A stretch of 64,000 bases of DNA from Saturnia japonica (Eukaryota; Arthropoda; Insecta; Lepidoptera; Saturniidae), in assembly GCA_033032175.1 (NCBI GenBank), contig CM065313.1:16593327-16657326 (forward strand), in the 5' to 3' direction. The position numbers and the translations under genes were made by a program. Within the stretch, counting starts at the first letter, position 1; each line of letters begins with the position of its first letter. The notes beneath the pieces were generated by a model. That model searched no databases, was not told the origin of the DNA, and saw nothing but the letters and a program-made list of their open reading frames with translations. Positions 1 to 10,766 of the stretch are shown here, one piece after another.

Positions 1-480
1 TCGCCAACAGCTGTTTGGGATGATAAACAATAGATGAGATTAACCCTCTATATCATAATGTAGACTATAAGAAACATACCTTTCGACCTTAGATTTTTGT
101 CCATTATATTGCACTGTATACCGTAGCCTACAAACAGAAGTAACGAACAAGTACGAAAAAAAATCACTAGAAGGCGTTGCCTGTCACAAGTCGAAGTATT
201 TTCACACCGCTGTTAGGGGGTTTGAACTTTGAACAAGTTCGCGCGTTCTCCGAATTAAAAAATATTTGAAAATAGTTTTTTTCGTGCTTTTAGGGATTAT
301 ATTGTTAACATGGACAGGTAAGTGAATCAAATTTAATGTTTGACGTTATATACATAATTTTTATTTTCATTATTTTGCTTTATTTTTGAAAAAATGTCTT
401 TGTTGCTCGTAGGCTACATTGACGTATAGGGGATATTATTTTGTATTAGTCTGTATGAGAGAACATTACCTGGGTGCTGC
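1..480. other. AT-rich sequence, no gene recognised
   Basis: No open frame of note and no repeat that I can name. It lies directly upstream of the piggyBac-like relic and may contain that element's 5' noncoding part, but I could not find a convincing TTAA-flanked terminal repeat. Confidence 0.5.
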
Positions 481-505
481 AGAATGATAATGACAATGAG
501 GACGG

Positions 506-844
506 TTGGATTTTGATTATGACAGCCTCGCAGATCCATATTTTGTAGCTAAATTAGAAACATTTGAAGACAATACTTCCGAATTAGATATCGACGTGGA
601 ATCTGTTATAGAAACCTTAGAAAATAATCATGAAAGCTCACCTCCATCACCTCTAAGCGCTGAAACGGCATCAAACGTTACCGTTCCTCAACCTTCAACA
701 GCTCAAAGCAATCAATCAAAAGAAACTATAAAGAAGCAAATTGAAAAAAAAAAACTACAAATTGAATTTACGCTGGCAGAAGAAGAGCTAAATGCCGAGC
801 AGCTCGGTTTTAAGGTAACAAGAACTGAGGTACTGATCTTCTAG
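506..844 (+). pseudogene. N-terminal fragment of piggyBac-like transposase
   Basis: An open frame of 112 codons, opened at a TTG rather than an ATG. It is rich in Asp, Glu and Ser/Pro (residues about 1-60) and then turns into a Lys/Glu-rich, coiled-coil-like stretch (about 72-100). Just upstream, in another frame, 'NDNDNEDGW' runs into 'DFDYDSLADP', so a single-base shift near 500-508 probably separates two parts of the original acidic N-terminus. PiggyBac-like transposases often begin with such a poorly conserved acidic region. On its own this frame would not be diagnostic; the link comes from the motif 85 bases downstream. No promoter or start context supports expression. Confidence 0.4.
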
Positions 845-928
845 AGCTAGAAACTCCTATTTAGTTTGTCTTTTACCTTTTTTCACAAGAACTTATCCAG
901 ATGATTGCAACGATCTAATGTTGTAGGC

Positions 929-1018
929 GAGTACGATCGACATATGGGTGGCGTTGACCTAATCGACAGCATCATGGGGATTTACAAGATACAGCTGCGT
1001 AGCACACGATGGCAATAA
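929..1018 (+). pseudogene. PiggyBac transposase core motif remnant
   Basis: Thirty codons read with the core 'HMGGVDLIDSIMGIYKI' followed by 'LRSTRW', then stop. The pattern hMGGVDxxDxxxxxY-x(5-6)-RSxxW is characteristic of the piggyBac DDE domain (DDE_Tnp_1_7), where the Asp after GGV is one of the catalytic acidic residues. The frame opens just before the motif and ends directly after it. It is therefore a fragment of a dead transposase, not a host gene. Confidence 0.75.
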
Positions 1019-1640
1019 TAATATACATATTTATCATATTCATAGAAAATAACTTCATGGTGACGCCCTTGAATTTCTTTATCTTTCTCCAGTTTGTCGC
1101 AGTTATTCTTTTATGTTAGTGTACTAACATCAGGTTCTTTGCACATATAATCATCAGAGTCAGTAGTAATTTTTTTATAAATAACTGCGGTTTTAAAATA
1201 GACTACGATCGCCGAGAATCCGAAGTGTATCAACAAAACAGAAAATCACGTATCTCAAAGATGTTCGCGTCGTTATTTTTACTGTGCGGTAAATTGCATA
1301 CGTGCATCCATGCAAAGCAAGATGTAAATTACGCATGCGGGTGACTGCACATATGTGGATTCCGTTACCCTGTGTCAATTCGTACCGCGCCGCATTTGCT
1401 GGACAATCCCCACATTAGGGTTCACAACCGCACAATAATTTTCGTACATGTAAGACAAATAAATGCAAGCCATCGTACGTGATTATGGTGCGATAATTTG
1501 AATATTCTAAGAGTTCCTAAAAAATTAGCATACGAGGTGGAACACGGAAATTAAAGGACATAACAATGTCTGCTGGGCTAGATAGTGGATAGTGAGTGAT
1601 AGTGCCGGGCGGGATAGATTATGTACGAGTAATATAGGTG
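1019..1640. other. AT-rich noncoding sequence
   Basis: Nothing recognised. A minus-strand open frame near 1193-1378 has no family features and I treat it as chance. Confidence 0.45.
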
Positions 1641-1652
1641 GCATTTTGCACG

Positions 1653-1825
1653 ATATATTTTGTTCAACACACACATGAAGTGGGGAATAATAATTAGAGG
1701 CATAAACTTTAAGTTGCCACAAAAACTCCCTGGACAATTTTAACAAGAGAGCCACCATCTTATTAAAGCATTGTTGAACTCTGGAAATTAGAAAAATGCC
1801 TATTCTATCGAAGTGATAGTGGCAT
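1653..1825 (+). repeat. Dispersed repeat R2, copy 1
   Basis: Shares an ordered series of blocks with copies at 41083-41320 (+) and 45427-45680 (-): 'ggcattttgc', then 'aagtg' with an AT spacer, then 'gttgccacaaaaactccc', then 'ttttaacaag' and 'gccac'. The spacing is conserved while the sequence has diverged, so these are old copies of one unclassified family. No coding capacity and no terminal repeats were seen. Confidence 0.6.
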
Positions 1826-3069
1826 ATTTGTGTATGCAAACAAACACGTTACAATTAAATAAAAAGAAGAATTGAACCTAATCATATTCAGTACATTGGA
1901 GCTATATTATAATAATAATGTGGCAATATACATAGTAGCTAAGTGATTTAGCGAAGTAATTTAGTTACGGTCCGAGGTAGTACATATTCATAAATTCTCT
2001 TCACTCAAGGCCATTGGCATACTGACAAATAACTTGCTATTGTTAGATTTTTGAGATTAATGAGTTCTTTATACTCGATCCAATATTTTTATTGATATAT
2101 GCGTTAAATTCGCAATCCAGTTAGATTCCTCTTAATTTATAATATAATCGCATTAAAATTTTATTTATAGACTTATATAAAAAATATTTACTGTTTATTA
2201 TAGTAAGTAGTATCGCTATATGACCAACTAAAATAATTAAGTAAATAGTTTTTATATATAATTTCGGTGCATTCTAAGACGACACCGGTTTAGAAATGTT
2301 ACTTTAAATAAATTCGGAAAAGTTTTACATTTGTGAGTGTTAGAAAACGACAATAGTGTCCGATTGCATCGAGACCACCAAGTGTAACGACACTCGCATA
2401 GTGACATGCTTTATAGCACACCGCGTTCCGGAATCAGCCAATATATATGCATTAATCAAACAGAGTAGTAGGTACCCGACTCAGCTCTGTACCCGTCTGA
2501 ATGGATCGTCGCGTTTCGGGATCGGTCGTTTTTTATGGATTGTACTGCGCTTATCATCAGCCACAGTGACGACACTTTGCCGTGTTACTCAAATAAAAAT
2601 GATTAAAAAGATTTCCTCATTTCGTAATTATGGTAGAAATTTTGTTAGCCAAGAGAAAATTTCCATTCAACTTACTTTTCACAATAGCTATCCTGCTTGA
2701 TGCGAATGACAATCGCCACTCGCGTTCATGACGCCGGCTTTGCTCCCTCTACTACCTGTAATAATGAAAACATCGAACTTAAAATCCAATTACAAAGTAA
2801 TTTACACACCGGTAACATTAGTTAAATACATTAATTAGTATGTATTTGTTAAGTTTTTAAAACTTATCCATAACGTTTTTACTACAATAATAATTTTAAT
2901 AATGCTTTTTAGCCATATCGAATCTTGTTGAATGAAAATAGTTAATTTGAAAACGAAAGGTTACTGAAATTCTGATTAATAGCATGAAACATATAATAAT
3001 AAATATTTCTTTGTTTGTCCCATGCAATGTACCTTACGCCACCTATATAATATACCATTAGATAACACA
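1826..3069. other. Noncoding sequence, no gene recognised
   Basis: AT-rich. The 114-codon open frame at 2356-2700 has no domain, signal peptide or repeated pattern that I recognise and opens at a non-ATG codon; I do not call it a gene. Confidence 0.4.
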
Positions 3070-3140
3070 CCCGCCAAGGCGGCAACTCAAGCCTAGGTCC
3101 GTTCCCTTGGAGTGGAGCCCTTGATTCTAGCAGCCGCTCG
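3070..3140 (+). repeat. Short retroposon R1, diverged 5' fragment
   Basis: The stretch 'ggcaactcaagcctaggtcc' followed by 'cccttgg' matches, with substitutions, the 5' half of the R1 copy at 48124-48315 ('ggcaacagcccaagccaagg'). The 3' half and A-tail are absent. Confidence 0.5.
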
Positions 3141-3394
3141 CGCAATACAAGTGACACTACACTTGCATTCACTAGCTACCAACAGACTCCCATTACACTG
3201 CACATCACACAGGTACGTAGGTTCTGTAAGAGACCTTTTTTATTTTATTTGTAAAAGTTAGACAAAAATTAACAAGATCACTAAATACATTTACACGTTT
3301 CTCCCTTTCTCCCAGGAGGCAGGATCATATACCTATATATGAGGAACATGTTAGTTAGCTCGAATTGTACGGATCGGGAATTAGATATACCACG

Positions 3395-3519
3395 ACTTTT
3401 TCGCATGTTTGGCAACAGCACAAGCCTAGGTTCAGCCACTTTGGTACCCTTGAGCTTGTTGTCATGCTTTCGCGGCTGAGTGCCCTGAGCGCTCGTCCCC
3501 AAGCCCGGTTAAAAAAAAA
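3395..3519 (+). repeat. Short retroposon R1, copy with A-tail
   Basis: Matches R1 from 'ggcaacagcacaagcc' through 'gcgctcgtccccaagcccgg', then goes straight into a nine-A tail, so the usual 3' part is missing. 'atacca' occurs just before the copy (3387-3392) and again right after the tail (3519-3524), which may be the remnant of a target-site duplication. Confidence 0.65.
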
Positions 3520-3529
3520 TACCATAAGT

Positions 3530-4174
3530 TAATTAAGACAGGACTTTGAATAGTTTTGCACGTACGCCCGTGATGGTTTCTGAATTATTGCGACCAATTG
3601 AAGGCGCGCGAGCCGTTTCATTACGAAGAGGACGACAAATGAAATCGCAGGTAAGTAAGCTTGTTTAAAAAATTGACGATGAATACCAAGAATTATTTCA
3701 ATACAAAAAAAAAAATACAATTTCAAAATAACAAACAGTATGTGTTCAATCGTGTGCCCTAAAATAAAACGTTGTGTACCTACTTTCATTACAAAAACCT
3801 ATAAAATTACCTACTCTATTACGTATTAAGTACAGAAGGGCCTTTGGCCTATATAAATCCTCAGACCGCTTAAGTTTCAGCATATCAGACGAATTGAATT
3901 TTAAAACATTTGTTGAATATAAACACAATAAGCACGGCTGACTCTACTCAATATTGTTTACCGTTTTATTATGTAAACAGTGTGACAAATGAACAACCAC
4001 ATTGTTCTTTATAACACATACGTAACTCTATTTTAAAAGCAAAAATATGAAAATATAAACAGTAAAAGAGATTCATTATTTATATCGTGTATTTTTAAAT
4101 TGATTCGCTGATGTTTTCTGATTTCGTATTCGAACATACGTAAACAGATATATGATATTTATACATTTAGTTAA
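3530..4174. other. AT-rich noncoding sequence
   Basis: No gene or named repeat seen. Minus-strand open frames around 3529-3928 overlap without recognisable content. Confidence 0.45.
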
Positions 4175-4176
4175 TA

Positions 4177-4686
4177 CAGTGTAAACTCTTTATAACGATA
4201 AACTCCCTATAACGTTGAAGTGAGCCCAACTAGGTTGGTTTGCGTTAAAACCCACATATTGAAACACTCTTTATAGCGATACGGCATTCTCTATTACAAA
4301 TAAATGTGTTCAAATTTTTAGACAGTAAATATTTATTATCGGTATTATTGTTTATTATCAGGTAACAAAAGACTTTGAAGCTCCGAAACATCCGAGGTCG
4401 GTCTAGCTTTTGTTATCCTTAATTTCCTTGAACACGTGCAGTATGACGCATTGTTTTCTCGGAAGTGATGGTCTTCGACCAAGCGTACTAGGTACCTATC
4501 GTATTATCAGTCGTAAACCTACTTAGAAACTGTTAACATGGCCAGTAATCGGAAAGCGATTAGTACATACATATTAAAAATTCTTGTTAATTTGGTTGTT
4601 TTTTTGTTCACTCCATATAACGATAACTCTCTATAACGACAAAAAATGCTCAGTCCCTTGAGTTTCGTTATAAAGAGTTTACACTG
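4177..4686 (+). mobile_element. Tigger/pogo-type MITE, copy 1 (510 bp)
   Basis: Begins 'cagtgtaaactctttataac' and ends with the exact reverse complement '...gttataaagagtttacactg', flanked on both sides by TA (4175-4176 and 4687-4688). CAGT-starting termini with TA target-site duplication are typical of pogo/Tigger members of the Tc1/mariner superfamily. There is no transposase frame, so it is non-autonomous. Two shorter copies in the opposite orientation lie at 16029-16516 and 22377-22810, which defines the family within this window. Confidence 0.85.
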
Positions 4687-4689
4687 TAT

Positions 4690-5232
4690 GTAATGCAGAC
4701 GACACCGTGCCTTTATCTAATGCTCGTAATGTTTTTCTTTCCGAGTTCAACACCGAGCAAAGCACAATCTCCCAGATAAAATTTATTTGTACAACACGCA
4801 TTTCATTACAACTGTAAAACAAAAAAATAAATATTTCACATCTGATTGTCAGAAAAATAAAATTTCGTATTTGATTGTTTTTTTCCTAAAAGCTAAAATT
4901 CATACTCATTGTAAATAGCTGTTCCAGTAATTATATTTAAATGATATATAATACTACAATTATAAGTTGTTTACAGAAACTACTGTAACATTTACAAAGT
5001 TTCGTATGATTCTACAGTTACATTACATTTCCATGTTTCACGGGTGAATCAACATGTTTTCAGTGTTTTTTAAACGCGAATTTGCAATAATTTACCATAA
5101 CGTTATAATATTATGAGCCATGCGAATAAATACGAAGCCTTAATAATTCCACATTCGCATTCCCGTAAGAAGTAGACAGTTTTGGAAAAAATATTTTAGA
5201 CTTTGATAACATGACCATTTTTAACGAAAAAG
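4690..5232. other. AT-rich noncoding sequence
   Basis: Nothing recognised beyond simple AT-rich composition. Confidence 0.45.
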
Positions 5233-5453
5233 AAAACCAACTTCAATGATTTTGAGCAGCTCCCTGGTGTATCTTCGAAGTCAAAGGTACAATGTCAATG
5301 AAATTAAAATGGGAGGAACCACGAGGTATCCCCTTTTTAAAAAAAAGAAGAATAATCTAAATCGATTCATAAATATAAAAGTTATGGCTGAACGTCCATA
5401 TATTTATGTAATATACATTCGAACTAAGTAACCTTTTTTGAAGTCGATTAAAA
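5233..5453 (+). mobile_element. MITE with 'acttcaa' inverted termini
   Basis: Left end 'aaaaccaacttcaa' and right end 'ttgaagtcgattaaaa' form imperfect inverted repeats about 220 bp apart. Internal blocks 'tatcttcgaag' and 'acattcgaac' recur, reverse-complemented, in the insertion at 7955-8111, so both belong to one family. Similar elements are very common in lepidopteran genomes as I remember them. The 61-codon open frame inside is incidental. Confidence 0.65.
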
Positions 5454-6120
5454 ATACTACCCGAATATTCATTATTACACCTTTATAACAAATGCGTGAC
5501 GTCATCGTTCAATAAATAAAACTAAGGTTAAAGGTATTATGTGCAAAGTCCATGTTACTAGAATTTTCGTCATGAAATTTCTTCAGCACCTATATAATTT
5601 TAAAGCCACTATTTCCGTACCTAGTAATAATTTGAAAGTCACTTATCACGATATAACCTAATAACACTCAACTGTGTAACTTATAAAACGATTACGTCAC
5701 GATATCTGATTTGCTTTTCCAAAAAATCTTAATGTTCTTAAAGGGGTCATTACATGTACGATCTCCCACAACCGATTTTCGGTGGGGGGCTTGGCCGCAG
5801 GATTGTGCCTCGTAATTACACCACACTGCCATTCCGGCCCCTATCTCACAAAGCTACAATATTGTACTGCTATCTCAGTTTAAACACGAACGTCGAGAGA
5901 TGCGTACGTATGATATATCATGGCGCTGACACTGTATTTTTTTTCGTATAGGTAGTAATATTTTGCTTTAAGTAAATACATTATGATCATATAAAATGAT
6001 AATATAATAGGAACCGATTGTTTCAAAATCAGTTAGTATCGATTGTTTTGTAAAAATAATAATAAATTTTATGTTACAAATAATTGAATATTCGATGTTT
6101 AGAATACGAGTAAAAACTAT

Positions 6121-6260
6121 TAAAAAAAAAGTTATGTCGGGGATTGAACCTGCGACCTTTCGGATCAATAGTAGGGTTGACTATACGAACGGCTAACATT
6201 ACGCATACGACGGCTCTCCGTGCTGTCTCGCGCCACGCGGGTACTGAAGCTAAACTACGC
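6121..6260 (-). repeat. tRNA-derived SINE head or decayed tRNA-like sequence
   Basis: On the minus strand 'ggttcaatcc' (6141-6150) fits the RNA polymerase III B box. A weak A-box-like 'tagccgttcg' lies 45 nt upstream, which is the spacing found in tRNA genes. 'ccgaaaggtcgcaggttcaa' resembles the anticodon-to-T-arm part of a tRNA. The T stem is mismatched and no clean acceptor stem forms, and a run of T on the minus strand follows the head. I therefore favour a SINE head over a working tRNA gene. Confidence 0.45.
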
Positions 6261-7851
6261 TATCGTTGCATTGTAAGAGATCGGATCGACAATTCGCCCT
6301 TGATCGGTTCCTGCATACCCGATTCCTTATTATAATGGACTGAATATTGACAAAAATCGCGGTAGACCGTGCCGTATAATCACCATACAAGGAAAAATAA
6401 TATTTACAATGCTTTTATTCGACTACGTAAAAAGAGGTACGTAGCAGAAATGGCTAACTATCAGCCTTAAAGTAGCAAATTCAGTTTATGTTTGGTACAC
6501 TATGGCTGGTACGTAATATGAACTTGAAATTGTCACTCGTAGATGCTCTTTCATGTACCCCAACTTTTGTTTAACACGTTAATAAACTAATTGTATATAC
6601 ATAATATACAAATAAATACACATGAGTATGATATTTAAAACATACGACGTATACCTTATGTATATTTAAGTAAAAAACTCAACGGGAAAGTTGCAAACAT
6701 TTTTTTCCATGAAAATAAGAGATATTTGACAAGTAATTATTCGAATTCAACTGTAGTATATACATTTCAATTAAAATAACAAATATATATTAATTAATAA
6801 AAACACTTTTCAAAATGTCACCTAGAATAAAACCTATGCTGCATTAGTGTGGCATCCCCGTGTTAATATGTCAAGAAAACACCTACCCCAATACACTTTT
6901 CGATCGCACAATAGTAAAGCATTCTACGTATGTGTGTGTAGTGAGTGCTATTTACGCAGCGGCGCGCGGCGCTCACAGCTGTGAGAGGTCATTACCCCGT
7001 GAGGCGCGCGAAACAAGGTGATTCGTAATGGCTATGCTTTTTTTTCTCCTTCATTATTGAAGACACTGTTGCTATCTATGTTTTTATGTATACAATTTTA
7101 CAGGTTACCATCAATAAACAATGATGTCATTTTACTAGAATGTAATAATACCTAAATCGAGTTTTTTTATTATATCATAATATATCCAAGTAAGCATATA
7201 TATAAATTTCTTTATAGCATTCATTTATTAATTACAATTTGTAATAAAATCCTTATTTATCATCATTGCGAATGCCGACTGTCCTGACAGGTTAATTGTA
7301 AATAGAACTCGTCGACAAGTGTAAATTTTGCTTGACGCGGTTAATTTGACAAAAAAACGTTTTGGTTTTAAAGTTAGGAATTGCATTATTTGAAACAGTA
7401 TTCCACGCTCACCTGTAAACTCGCAGAGCGGCGCTCTCTATGAATATTTTAGACTCGTAGGCGATGATATTTCAAGAAATAATGGCAGCAAACTGCACTG
7501 ATTCACTCTTGAGCATTGTATTCAATTAACAATATACGAATACTTGTGACGAAGAGCAATGTCAAAAAATTAAACACCGAGACGCGACGCGTTACTAACT
7601 AACAAGTTACATAGATCGCGGAAAATCGTACATTCTTTATCTCTGTTAGACCGATAAAATGATATCATAGATAATTGATAACTTTACTATAATACACATG
7701 TATAGTTCGTTCATGTTATCGAATTAAGATTTCCACATTTTTTAAATATGTACATATAATAATACATTTAAAGGATAATGTATACTAAATCCGTTTTGAA
7801 ATAAATATAAAACATGGAAATAAAAATTGTTGATAAAATTTTCAATAAAAA
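6261..7851. other. Noncoding DNA with a GC-rich patch
   Basis: Mostly AT-rich without genes. At about 6900-7020 there is a GC- and CpG-rich patch ('gcagcggcgcgcggcgctcac') containing a perfect 14-bp palindrome with a CAGCTG E-box (6972-6985). It could be a regulatory element; no transcript start can be shown. Confidence 0.4.
6972..6985. promoter_or_regulatory. 14-bp palindrome with E-box core
   Basis: 'ctcacagctgtgag' reads the same on both strands and centres on CAGCTG, a bHLH-type E-box. It sits within a CpG-rich patch flanked by 'ggcgcgcggcg' and 'gaggcgcgcg'. Function is inference only. Confidence 0.25.
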
Positions 7852-8317
7852 TCTATACTATACTGTTTTATAAGTTCAAGAAATAGTTTCTTTGTTTGAA
7901 CGCGCTAATCTCTGGAACCGCCTGTCAGATTTGAAAAATGCTTTTTGCTTTTTTATTTGACTTCAAAAAAAGACGGAGGTTATGTACTCGTTCGAATGTT
8001 TTTTTTTGGATAGGGGATACCTAAAGGGTGGTTCCATTTTAAATTCATTGGCACTGAACCTTCACCTTCGAAGATACAGCAGGTAACTTTTCAAAATTGA
8101 TGAAGTCTTTTGTAGGTATAGTCTGTTTATTGAGGGATGCTATATAACTTCACGCAGTGGCTCTAAGGAGCGGAGCAGTAAACGTAAACGTCAAACAAGA
8201 AGTAGTAGTAAGAACACTAAATACAACGATATGCTCTACACGAGTCCGTTGGCGGTGGCGCGGTGTAGAGTTGATCGAATAAGTTTAACACGGGCGAAAC
8301 CGTGAGACAGAGCTAGT
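7852..8317 (+). mobile_element. Helitron-like element, family A, interrupted by a MITE
   Basis: Starts 'tctatact', carries the family block 'gtttgaacgcgctaatctctgg', resumes after an insertion at 'ctgtttattgaggg...ctctaaggagcggagcag' and ends 'ggcgaaaccgtgagacagagctagt'. Helitrons start with TC and end with CTRRT, without inverted repeats, as here. No Rep/helicase frame is present, so it is non-autonomous. The break at about 7955-8111 is a separate MITE. Confidence 0.75.
7955..8111 (-). mobile_element. 'acttcaa' MITE inserted in a Helitron
   Basis: Sequence foreign to the surrounding Helitron family, with ends 'tgacttcaaaa' and 'tgatgaagtctttt'. Internal blocks match the reverse complement of the MITE at 5233-5453 ('gttcgaatgt' and 'cttcgaagata'). 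Exact borders are uncertain by several bases. Confidence 0.6.
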
Positions 8318-8647
8318 TTTGTATTTTACATAATCTAACCGATTATCTCTATATGTCACTATATAAAAATTTTGACATCCAAAACAGACCCATACCATAC
8401 CAGTTTTACAAGGATCATTTATGCGCATCCAGTAATAGACTTGGAACATTAAAAATAGCAACCTAATTTCGTAGTCAATTAATCTTGCTCCCTTGTATTA
8501 CGTCACGTATTGCAGAACTGAACCTCGCAAAACTGGGGATCTGATCCCCCGGGTAATCAAACATTAATATAGCCTTTAACATACAGAATAAAATAGTTTT
8601 TACAACGCTGCTACAAAGTTGTGTATAATATAGCCACGATTTTATTA

Positions 8648-8955
8648 TCTATACAAATAAATAAAATTGGAGTGTCTTTTTATAATTTTGGACCGATATT
8701 GACGGGGCTTTCACTGGCAGATACCTGATATTATAAGGAGTAACTTAAGCTACTTTTATTCTAGAAAAAGAATTACCACAAATAAAAATCAATTCGGAAG
8801 AACGACGATTTTGGGACGCTTACACTGATTAAATAAACCATAAGAGATATATCAAATTAATTATACACCCACAATAAGCATTTTTGCCTTTAAAATAACC
8901 GGGAGCGGAGGTAGCATCCGATAGACGCCGGCATTCTTCAGTCCACGCGAGTACT
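8648..8955 (+). mobile_element. Helitron-like element, family B, degraded
   Basis: Starts 'tctatacaaataaataaaat' and shares with the copies at 25618, 27465 and 54766 the blocks 'gaccgatattgacgggg', 'tttcactggcagatacctgat', 'aaggagtaacttaagctac' and 'ccgggagcggaggtagca'. The usual terminal CTRRT is mutated beyond recognition, so the 3' border is approximate. Confidence 0.65.
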
Positions 8956-10203
8956 TAAATATTATTCTAAAACCTATTTTTCCAACACATCTTTACCAGC
9001 AATCGTATAATATGATTATTAGAACATTTTATATAAATTTACTATTTGCAATAGTATTTGAATATTAATTTCATGCAATTATTATAAAATCGTGATTTGC
9101 ACATTCAAATATACTAAGAGACATTAATATATAATAATATACATAAATTAAAAACAAATGAAGTACTTAAGTATTCACTACTTTTACATTGATCAGTTCA
9201 GTACCAAAATTAGTCATATAATAAACATGAAACCTGATATGTATTTCATACAGTAAACAGGTGAAATATTGCCCCAAACGTCCCCCTCCCCAATGAGGAT
9301 GTGCAAGCAAATATTAGCAATGGGGAAAAGGCAAGGGGGATTGATAATTATTCCTCATTCCGTTCCTTGTCCGATCGTTAACCCAATACGGGAATTTAAT
9401 TGGTTCACAAAACAAACATAAAGGGTACGTACGTTCACAGGATCCGCGTGAACGCGCTATGGTCAGCATCAATCAAGCATTGAAGTCTTCATTTAATTAT
9501 TATTGTTTGGTTACGAAGACTAATCCGAGAATTTCAAATATCTTTATACAAATATTTGTATTCCCGTACAAAAAAAGACAAACAAAACATAAAACTATTT
9601 TATTTACTATTAACCAATCAAAACTTTCAAATTAAATATGTACACACCACAGATATTGAACTTAAATATTCCTACTTTACTATGATTGTATTTATTGTGT
9701 TAACAACAATCAAATAATTTAAATTCGAAACGTTTTTTCCTTTTGTAACGTTCACACAGTTGCCAGTGATCAATTTCCTTATGATGAATGTAAACAAATA
9801 TTTTCTTAGAATACAAGTAATAACAATTAAATTAATACGTAAATGTATCGATTCATACTTCAATAGTAACAAACGTAACATTGATCGACATGTTGATTAT
9901 GTACAGTCAAAATTTTAATTTTTTTTATTTATACTATTATTATAAACAGGTAAAGTTTGTACATTGTAGGAGGTATTTGAATTGTGTGTATTGACAAAAT
10001 AATTAAGTCTTGAAGATAAAGTTTGCAAGCCGAATCTTGCCCCAGAATAATGAGCATTCTTCTCGTCAATGAAAATAGTTGAGAAAGAATATATTGAATA
10101 AGCCGAGCTAGCTCTCGGTACGTCTCTAACTCCCGAACGATTTAATATACGATGTACTCGTATATTATACATAATATACTGTATGGTGTATTTTGTTGTT
10201 TTT
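8956..10203. other. AT-rich noncoding sequence
   Basis: No gene recognised. Around 9270-9345 is a short C-rich then G-rich stretch ('cccccaaacgtccccctcccc'-like and 'caaggggg') that could pair imperfectly; meaning unknown. Confidence 0.4.
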
Positions 10204-10766
10204 AGGGTTCCTTACCTCAAAAGGAAAAAAGGAACCCTTATAGGGTCACTTCGTTGTCCGTCCGTCTGTTAAAACCCCTTTTCTCAGGAGTGCGTGGAGG
10301 AAATGAATTGAAATTAATATCAAACACTCAGGTCTGCAATCCCATAGAGCTGTGAAAACATCAAACTTCTAAGTCAACGCAATCAATAGATACGGCTGTT
10401 TATGCCGCATATTGTAACACTCGCAAAGGGAATAAAAACGTATAAGGTCAGGCCACTTGACATGGCACCATGAAATTTGACAAAAAGTAATGTCATATAG
10501 CTTGAAGCACAAGTAAAGGAAAATCGTAAATGAGTAATTATATCACAAAAAATTCTATTATAAACTTATTTGCGAAGTATTGGGACAACAGTTTCCAAAT
10601 GCAAAGCTAAGTTTGTCCCTCAATATAGTTAATCTTTTCGTTAGAATACTTCGGTGATTTTTTCAGTAGTGAATTTATTTTATTTTACCTATTTATTTTG
10701 GTAATGTCGCTGCACATTTAGGGATTCCTCGGTGCGCGAGTCCGACTTGCACTCGGCCGGTTTTTT
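10204..10766 (+). repeat. Dispersed lepidopteran-type repeat (full copy)
   Basis: Begins 'agggttccttacctcaaaag' with a short internal hairpin against 'ggaaccct', contains 'gtccgtccgtctgtt', and ends 'gtgcgcgagtccgacttgc' then 'actcggccggtttttt'. I recognise this start and end as a highly repeated family in lepidopteran genomes, but cannot place it in a transposon class. The left breakpoint of the 6.3-kb duplication (10459) lies inside it, so the second unit carries only its 3' part. Confidence 0.7.

Larger units (their letters stand above)
482..1018 (+). mobile_element. Decayed, internally deleted piggyBac-like transposon
   Basis: Two pieces of one transposase reading frame lie close together: an acidic N-terminal stretch (506-844) and, after only about 85 bases, a C-terminal catalytic-domain motif (929-1018). 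Roughly 300-400 residues that normally separate these parts in piggyBac-family transposases are missing, so the element is internally deleted and cannot be active. No TTAA-flanked inverted termini were located. The family assignment rests on the HMGGVD-type motif; the extent is approximate. Confidence 0.6.

Noticed and set aside
2356..2700. 114-codon plus-strand ORF
   Set aside because: Non-ATG opening, no motif, signal peptide or repeat. The length is possible by chance in 64 kb.
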